Both the position numbers and the translations under genes were made by a program. A stretch of DNA of 12,152 nucleotides from JABWBR01 sp036741235. GTDB lineage: Bacteria; Bacteroidota; Bacteroidia; Chitinophagales; Saprospiraceae. The stretch is from NCBI GenBank assembly GCA_036741235.1, contig DAINSQ010000139.1, positions 1 through 12,152 of the forward strand, read 5' to 3'. The notes beneath the pieces are model-generated. The model saw nothing but the letters and a program-made list of their open reading frames with translations, was not told the origin of the DNA and searched no databases. Shown piece by piece: positions 7,975 through 12,152 of this stretch (position 1 is its first letter; every line of letters starts with the position of its first letter).

Positions 7975-7982
7975 CAAATGTA
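7975..7982 (-). promoter_or_regulatory. Candidate Bacteroidota -7 box for mltG
   Basis: On the minus strand the sequence reads TACATTTG, a perfect match to the TAnnTTTG consensus of the phylum's primary sigma factor. It lies in the short space just after the panB stop and about 47 bases before the mltG ATG, a sensible place for a promoter. No convincing TTG-type -33 element is seen, so this is a single-box call. Confidence 0.45.
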
Positions 7983-8798
7983 TTAATACTGTTCTTTTTC
8001 GTTGGGAAAATCGCTGCTTTTAACATCGGATATATACTGTTGAATGGCGTTTTGTACCATATCAAACATATTCAGGTAGCGACGAAGGAATCGGGGTTGG
8101 AAATCTTTGGTAATACCCAGCATATCGTGGGTTACCAGCACCTGCCCATCTACATAGCCGCCTGCGCCAATGCCGATCACTGGTATCCAAAGTGATTCGG
8201 CCACTTTTTTGCCCAGTTCTGCCGGTATTTTCTCCACTACAATGGCAAAACAACCGAGTTCTTGCAACAAAAGGGCGTCTTCAATTAGTTTATTGGCTTC
8301 AGCTTCTTCTTTTGCCCTTACAGAGTATGTGCCGAATTTATAGATAGATTGCGGCGTAAGCCCCAGGTGCCCCATCACCGGCACGCCTGCTGATAAAATG
8401 CGCTTGACGGAACTGGCAATTTCGGCGCCGCCTTCCATTTTTACGGCGTGAGCGCCGGCCTCTTTCATAATGCGGACCGCCGATTCGAGCGCCACCCGGG
8501 AGCTGCCCTGGTAGGAGCCGAAGGGCAAATCCACCACTACCAGCGAGCGCTTGACGGCCCTTACCACCGAAGCGGCGTGGTAAATCATCTGGTCGAGCGT
8601 AATGGGGAGCGTAGTTTCATGGCCGGCCATCACATTGGAGGCCGAATCGCCTACCAATACAATGTCAATGCCGGCTTCGTCGAGCATTCGCGCCATCGAA
8701 AAATCGTAACCCGTCAGCATCGCTATTTTTTCACCGCGCGCTTTCATGCTTTGAATGACGTGGGTCGTGATGCGCTTGATTTCCTTGTTTACCGACAT
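7983..8798 (-). CDS. panB: 3-methyl-2-oxobutanoate hydroxymethyltransferase PanB
   Basis: PanB is a cytosolic enzyme that transfers a hydroxymethyl group from 5,10-methylenetetrahydrofolate to 2-oxoisovalerate. This makes ketopantoate, the first committed step of pantothenate and coenzyme A synthesis. The 271-residue product has the full TIM-barrel motif set: MLTGYDFSMARMLDEAGID, VLVGDSASNV with metal-binding Asp51 and Ser52, GHETTLPIT, VVDLPFGSY (Asp90), VKMEGG (Lys120, Glu122), MGHLGLTPQS, VEKIPAEL (Glu189, the expected catalytic residue) and VIGIGAGGYVDGQVLV. Length and motif order are normal. The ATG at 8798 is preferred over a TTG two codons upstream. It diverges from the gene at 8992 across 193 bases with inverted repeats. 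Confidence 0.97.
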   Translation of the reverse strand: MSVNKEIKRITTHVIQSMKARGEKIAMLTGYDFSMARMLDEAGIDIVLVGDSASNVMAGHETTLPITLDQMIYHAASVVRAVKRSLVVVDLPFGSYQGSSRVALESAVRIMKEAGAHAVKMEGGAEIASSVKRILSAGVPVMGHLGLTPQSIYKFGTYSVRAKEEAEANKLIEDALLLQELGCFAIVVEKIPAELGKKVAESLWIPVIGIGAGGYVDGQVLVTHDMLGITKDFQPRFLRRYLNMFDMVQNAIQQYISDVKSSDFPNEKEQY

Positions 8799-8826
8799 AT
8801 ACAAAGATTTTAATGATTAGCGGGAT

Positions 8827-8864
8827 TCATGGGAGATAGCATGGCTCCCATGATTATTCCATGC
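8827..8864. promoter_or_regulatory. Overlapping inverted repeats upstream of panB
   Basis: TCATGGGAG (8827-8835) and CTCCCATGA (8845-8853) form a perfect 9-bp inverted repeat with a nine-base spacer. A second pair, GCATGG (8839-8844) and CCATGC (8859-8864), overlaps it, so the two hairpins exclude each other in RNA. They sit 29-66 bases upstream of the panB ATG, between divergent genes. This could be an operator or a switching leader for panB; no known riboswitch was recognised. Confidence 0.4.
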
Positions 8865-8954
8865 AATCGCGCCGAAAGATAGCAATATTTGGCCCATCCT
8901 GTCAGATGGATGTCAATCTGGCCCCTTAAGGTGGCAACAATTCAGTAAATCTGT

Positions 8955-8962
8955 TACCTTTG
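8955..8962 (+). promoter_or_regulatory. Bacteroidota -7 box for the gene at 8992
   Basis: TACCTTTG is a perfect match to TAnnTTTG, 29 bases before the ATG. That predicts a short leader of roughly 20-25 bases. No clear TTG is seen 17-23 bases upstream; the nearest resemblance is GTGG near 8931. Confidence 0.6.
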
Positions 8963-8991
8963 TCGCTGTTTTTTGAAATGATAAACCGTCT

Positions 8992-9999
8992 ATGAAATAC
9001 TTCCGCTTAACCGCATTGTTCGTATTGGCCTTCAGCGCCTGGACTTGCTCCACTGATTTTGTACTGGAAGCCGAGTGGAAAGACATCCCGGTGGTATATG
9101 CCTTTTTGGACCCTACGGATTCCGTTCACTACGTCAGGGTTGAAAAAGCGTTCCTGGAAGAAGGCGGCGACGCCCTCGAAATCGCCCGGATTCCCGATTC
9201 CCTTTATTATGAAAATGCGACTGTGCAACTTCAAAAAATAGGCTCCAGCATTTTGTATACCCTCGAAAGAGTAGACGGCAATCTGGAAGGATTTCCCCGT
9301 GAAGACGGCGTATTTGCTACTGCGCCAAATTATTTATATAAAATACGACAATCGAATATCAACCTCGACGGCGGCGATCAGGTACGCTTCTTATTGAAAA
9401 GAGGCGATGAATTGCCCGTCGTAACTGCTGAAATAGTAATGCTCGACCCCATAGTGCCGCTGCAAAATCAGCCGCCCAACCCCATTAACTTCAGCACATA
9501 CGAACGCGCCATCAACGTTTCGTTTAACCCAGGCCCCCATGCCCAGCTCTTCGATATACGCTGGATCATCCACTACATGGAAAATACGCCCGAAAACCCG
9601 CAGCAATTTGTGTCCAAAACCCTGACATGGGTATTGCAGAGCAGGTTGGAACGCGAAGAAGGCGGCGCCAATTCTATCTTGCAACGGGTTCAAAGCGAAG
9701 ACTTCTTCCTGTTCCTCGCCGGCAGCCTCGATGCCGACCCCAATCGCGTGCGCAAATTCGAAAATATCGATATCCAGATTACAGCCGTAGGCCAGGAGTT
9801 GGCCGACTACATCCGCGTATCGGGCGCCAACCTGGGCATTACCAGTTCCAACCAGATACCCGTATACACCAATTTGTCGGAGGGCCGCGGTTTGTTTTCC
9901 TCGCGCACTGATATTCTGCTGACCGGGTACCAACTCAACGATGCCTCGCTGACACTGCTCAAAACGGGACCGCTTACGCAAAATCTCAACTTCCAGTAA
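8992..9999 (+). CDS. Putative lipoprotein, DUF4249-like
   Basis: This 335-residue protein starts with MKYFRLTALFVLAFSAWTC, which reads as a lipoprotein signal with Cys19 as the likely lipid-bearing residue, although the preceding AWT is not a textbook lipobox. After it come DIPVVYAFLDPTDSVHYVRVEKAF, DSLYYENATVQLQ and YLYKIRQ, and the rest is beta-rich. This start and spacing resemble the DUF4249 lipoproteins common in this phylum, which often sit beside TonB-dependent receptor genes; none is present here. The family assignment is from memory of its style and is moderate. Function is unknown, with an outer-membrane or periplasmic location likely. The gene has its own predicted promoter and is followed by a hairpin at 10051. 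Confidence 0.6.
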   Translation: MKYFRLTALFVLAFSAWTCSTDFVLEAEWKDIPVVYAFLDPTDSVHYVRVEKAFLEEGGDALEIARIPDSLYYENATVQLQKIGSSILYTLERVDGNLEGFPREDGVFATAPNYLYKIRQSNINLDGGDQVRFLLKRGDELPVVTAEIVMLDPIVPLQNQPPNPINFSTYERAINVSFNPGPHAQLFDIRWIIHYMENTPENPQQFVSKTLTWVLQSRLEREEGGANSILQRVQSEDFFLFLAGSLDADPNRVRKFENIDIQITAVGQELADYIRVSGANLGITSSNQIPVYTNLSEGRGLFSSRTDILLTGYQLNDASLTLLKTGPLTQNLNFQ

Positions 10000-10016
10000 G
10001 CCATATCCTGCTGACG

Positions 10017-10097
10017 ATTTGTCATAAATCCTGACAATATCTGACAAATTGTGGCGCCGCCGGGCGCCACCTGCCATTTTTGCGCCTATTTGTCAGG
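10017..10097. promoter_or_regulatory. Cluster of TGACA/TGTCA motifs upstream of dnaK
   Basis: Four copies of TGACA or its complement TGTCA lie within 76 bases (10020-10024, 10032-10036, 10042-10046, 10091-10095). ATTTGTCA (10017-10024) and TGACAAAT (10042-10049) form a perfect 8-bp inverted repeat with a 17-base spacer. CCTGACAA (10030-10037) also pairs perfectly with TTGTCAGG (10090-10097). The arrangement resembles repeated binding sites for a dimeric regulator; no regulator is known to me. Confidence 0.35.
10051..10081 (+). terminator. GC-rich hairpin with nearby T run
   Basis: GTGGCGCC (10051-10058) and GGCGCCAC (10063-10070) form a perfect 8-bp stem with a GCCG loop. Five T residues follow at 10077-10081 after a six-base spacer. 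It lies 51 bases after the stop of the gene at 8992 and about 100 before dnaK, so termination is the simplest reading. The offset T run makes this uncertain. Confidence 0.5.
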
Positions 10098-10129
10098 CTC
10101 GCCATCCATTTACCCAACTGGCACAATGC

Positions 10130-10158
10130 TTGATAAACCGTACTTGTACATTTATCAA
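10130..10158 (+). promoter_or_regulatory. Dyad-symmetric element in the dnaK leader
   Basis: TTGATAAA (10130-10137) and TTTATCAA (10151-10158) form a perfect 8-bp inverted repeat. Inside it GTA (10140-10142) pairs with TAC (10147-10149) around a CTTG loop, so the whole 29 bases can fold into one AU-rich hairpin. It ends 14 bases before the dnaK ATG. It could be an operator or a heat-sensitive leader hairpin. A near-consensus -7 box (TACATTTA, 10147-10154) overlaps it, so it may instead be promoter DNA. Confidence 0.45.
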
Positions 10159-10172
10159 CAAAATTGACCATC

Positions 10173-12083
10173 ATGGGCAAAATTATAGGCATTGACTTAG
10201 GTACGACGAACTCTTGTGTGGCAGTGATGGAAGGCAGCGAGCCGGTAGTCATTCCCAATGACGAGGGAAGGCGCACTACGCCCTCCGTAGTAGCATTTAT
10301 GGACAATGGCGAGCGCAAAATCGGCGACTCTGCCAAACGCCAGGCTATCACCAACCCCAAGCGAACCATCTCCTCGATCAAACGTTTCATGGGCCGCCGT
10401 TTCAACGAAGTAACCGAAGAAACCAGCCATATGGCTTACAAGGTTACCCGTGGCGACAACGATACGGTTCGCGTGGATATTGACGGCAGACTCTATACGC
10501 CGCAGGAACTCTCGGCTATGGTATTGCAAAAAATGAAAAAGGTTGCCGAAGACTTCCTCGGGCAGCCCGTTACGGAAGCCGTAGTAACCGTTCCCGCGTA
10601 TTTCAACGACTCGCAGCGCCAGGCTACCAAAGAAGCGGGCGAAATTGCGGGCCTCAATATCAAACGTATCATCAACGAGCCTACAGCGGCAGCCCTGGCC
10701 TACGGCCTTGACAAACGCCACAAGGATATTACCATCGCCGTTTACGACCTGGGGGGCGGTACCTTCGATATTTCGGTACTCGAATTGGGCGACGGCGTTT
10801 TCGAAGTGAAATCGACCAACGGCGATACCCACCTCGGCGGCGACGATTTTGACCACGTGATCATCAACTGGTTGGCCGAGGGTTTTAAAGCGCAGGAAAA
10901 TATCGATCTCCGCAAAGACCCCATGGCCTTGCAGCGCCTCAAAGACGCAGCTGAAAAGGCCAAAATCGAATTGTCGGCGTCGGCTGAAACGGAGATCAAC
11001 CTGCCGTATATCACCGCCGTTGACGGCGTGCCCAAACACCTGGTGATGAAGCTGTCGCGCGCCAAATTCGAACAACTTATCGACCACCTGGTGGCCCGTA
11101 CGCTCGAGCCCTGCCGCAAAGCTATCCAGGATGCAGGCATCTCTACCAACGAAATCGACGAGGTAATCCTGGTGGGCGGCTCTACGCGTATCCCGCGTAT
11201 TCAACAAGCCGTAGAAGAGTTTTTTGGCAAAAAACCGAACAGAGGAGTCAATCCCGACGAAGTAGTAGCCGTTGGCGCAGCTATCCAGGGCGGCGTATTG
11301 AGCGGTGATGTTCAGGATGTGCTCCTGCTCGACGTAACGCCCCTTTCGCTGGGTATCGAGACGATGGGCGGCGTTTACGACGTGGTCATCGAGTCTAACT
11401 CNNNNNNNNNNCCGACCAAGAAATCAAAAGTGTATTCGACGGCAGCCGATAACCAGCCTTCAGTGGAAATCCATGTGTTGCAGGGCGAACGCCCCATGGC
11501 CCGCGATAACCGTCCCATCGGCCGCTTTATCCTCGACGGAATTCCGCCGGCCCCGCGCGGTGTGCCGCAAATCGAAGTTACTTTCGATATGGACGCCAAC
11601 GGTATCCTCAGCGTTTTAGCCAAGGACAAAGGCACAGGCAAGGAACAGAAAATACGCATCGAAGCTTCAACAGGCCTTTCAAAAGAAGAAATTGAAAGGA
11701 TGAGAACAGAAGCCCAGGTCAACGCCGACGCCGACCGCAAGGAACGCGAACGCGTTGAAAAGATCAATACCGCCGATTCTTTGATTTTCCAAACGGAAAA
11801 ACAACTGAAGGAGTTTGGCGATAAAATTCCCGCTGCCAAACGCGACGCTATCGAGGCTGCGCTGAATCAACTCCGCGATGCCCACAAATCACAGGACCTC
11901 GACGCAATCGATGCCGCCATCGCCAAACTTAATACAGAATGGCAGGCCGCCAGCCAGGAAATGTACCAGGCAGGCGCCCAAGCCGGCCCCGATGCAAACG
12001 CCGACGCCGGCAACGGTCAACAAGGCAGTAGCAGCAAAGCCGACGATGTAACGGATATCGAGTATGAGGAGGTGAAACAGTAG
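10173..12083 (+). CDS. dnaK: Molecular chaperone DnaK (Hsp70)
   Basis: DnaK is the cytosolic ATP-driven chaperone that works with DnaJ and GrpE in folding and stress recovery; neither partner gene is in the window. The 636-residue product is full length. The nucleotide-binding domain shows IGIDLGTTNSCVAV (5-18), SIKRFMGRRF with Lys70, NEPTAAALAYGLD (168-180), YDLGGGTFDISVLEL (191-205) and ILVGGSTRIPRIQ (332-344). The linker VQDVLLLDVTP (380-390) leads into the substrate-binding domain with LSLGIETMGG and, after the gap, PTKKSKVYSTAADNQPSVEI and HVLQGERPMARDN. The tail is an Ala/Gln/Gly-rich stretch ending in DIEYEEVKQ. Ten Ns interrupt the gene at the expected TTI residues before PTKKS; the frame is kept. 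The ATG at 10173 is preferred over an in-frame TTG at 10164 because it gives the normal MGKIIGIDLG start. Confidence 0.98.
   Translation: MGKIIGIDLGTTNSCVAVMEGSEPVVIPNDEGRRTTPSVVAFMDNGERKIGDSAKRQAITNPKRTISSIKRFMGRRFNEVTEETSHMAYKVTRGDNDTVRVDIDGRLYTPQELSAMVLQKMKKVAEDFLGQPVTEAVVTVPAYFNDSQRQATKEAGEIAGLNIKRIINEPTAAALAYGLDKRHKDITIAVYDLGGGTFDISVLELGDGVFEVKSTNGDTHLGGDDFDHVIINWLAEGFKAQENIDLRKDPMALQRLKDAAEKAKIELSASAETEINLPYITAVDGVPKHLVMKLSRAKFEQLIDHLVARTLEPCRKAIQDAGISTNEIDEVILVGGSTRIPRIQQAVEEFFGKKPNRGVNPDEVVAVGAAIQGGVLSGDVQDVLLLDVTPLSLGIETMGGVYDVVIESNXXXXPTKKSKVYSTAADNQPSVEIHVLQGERPMARDNRPIGRFILDGIPPAPRGVPQIEVTFDMDANGILSVLAKDKGTGKEQKIRIEASTGLSKEEIERMRTEAQVNADADRKERERVEKINTADSLIFQTEKQLKEFGDKIPAAKRDAIEAALNQLRDAHKSQDLDAIDAAIAKLNTEWQAASQEMYQAGAQAGPDANADAGNGQQGSSSKADDVTDIEYEEVKQ
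11402..11411. other. Assembly gap, 10 N, inside dnaK
   Basis: Ten Ns replace part of the conserved N-T-T-I-P segment of the substrate-binding domain. With the flanking TC the gap codes for four unknown residues, whereas DnaK proteins normally have three here. The true gap is probably seven bases. Confidence 0.95.
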
Positions 12084-12094
12084 TTGTTTGAGTT

Positions 12095-12144
12095 GAGGGG
12101 TTATGAGGGGTTATGAGGGGTTATGAGGGGTTATGAAGGGTTAT
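12095..12144. repeat. Tandem array of a 10-bp unit (GAGGGGTTAT), right edge
   Basis: Five consecutive units run from 12095, the last with one change (GAAGGGTTAT), then a run of eight or nine T residues to the window end. The array starts 11 bases after the dnaK stop. No hairpin is formed by it, so it is not a classic terminator despite the T run. Confidence 0.92.
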
Positions 12145-12152
12145 TTTTTTTC

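Noticed and set aside
10000..10172. CIRCE element for HrcA control of dnaK
   Set aside because: No TTAGCACTC...GAGTGCTAA pattern or near match is present.
10197..11207. Long minus-strand open frame (336 codons) opposite dnaK
   Set aside because: Antisense open frames are common opposite dnaK because of its codon pattern; the product resembles no protein.
12084..12152. Rho-independent terminator after dnaK
   Set aside because: There is a T run but no inverted repeat before it; the sequence is a direct 10-bp repeat.

Overview
The window looks like one short scaffold from a member of the Bacteroidota. The grounds are A-rich leaders without Shine-Dalgarno sequences, two perfect TAnnTTTG -7 boxes, secreted WG-repeat proteins, a TonB C-terminal domain on a secreted protein, and a DnaK of the expected type. 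A Saprospiraceae-like origin is my guess from protein style, not something the sequence proves. Both ends run into short tandem repeats: an 8-bp unit at positions 1-63 and a 10-bp unit at 12095-12144. There are two N gaps, at 3959-4058 and 11402-11411. This fits a draft assembly that broke at repeats.

Layout, left to right. Positions 1-198 hold two octamer arrays in opposite orientation and the leader of a secreted M28 metallopeptidase with a C-terminal PDZ domain (199-1422, +). A strong hairpin (1482-1521) separates it from a co-directional block of secreted proteins with degenerate WG-type repeats. The first (1539-3398) ends in a proline run and a TonB C-terminal domain. Next come a small broken reading frame (3412-3545), a WG-like lipoprotein interrupted by the 100-N gap (3548-4152), and a 903-residue WG-repeat protein (4167-6878).

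Two housekeeping genes follow on the minus strand, convergent with the WG block: mltG (6897-7928), which lies downstream of panB (7983-8798). Divergent from panB, behind a perfect -7 box, is a DUF4249-like lipoprotein (8992-9999). A leader rich in inverted repeats then precedes dnaK (10173-12083), which has a 10-N gap in its substrate-binding domain.

The peptidase and WG proteins are all exported. They may work in the periplasm or at the outer membrane, but nothing here fixes a pathway. panB (coenzyme A synthesis), mltG (glycan-strand termination) and dnaK (chaperone) are ordinary core functions with no evident link to one another. No CRISPR array, insertion sequence, rRNA, intact tRNA or phage gene was seen. 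The most interesting parts are the WG-repeat cluster with its TonB-domain member and broken relative, the opposed octamer arrays, and the dyad symmetry just upstream of dnaK.
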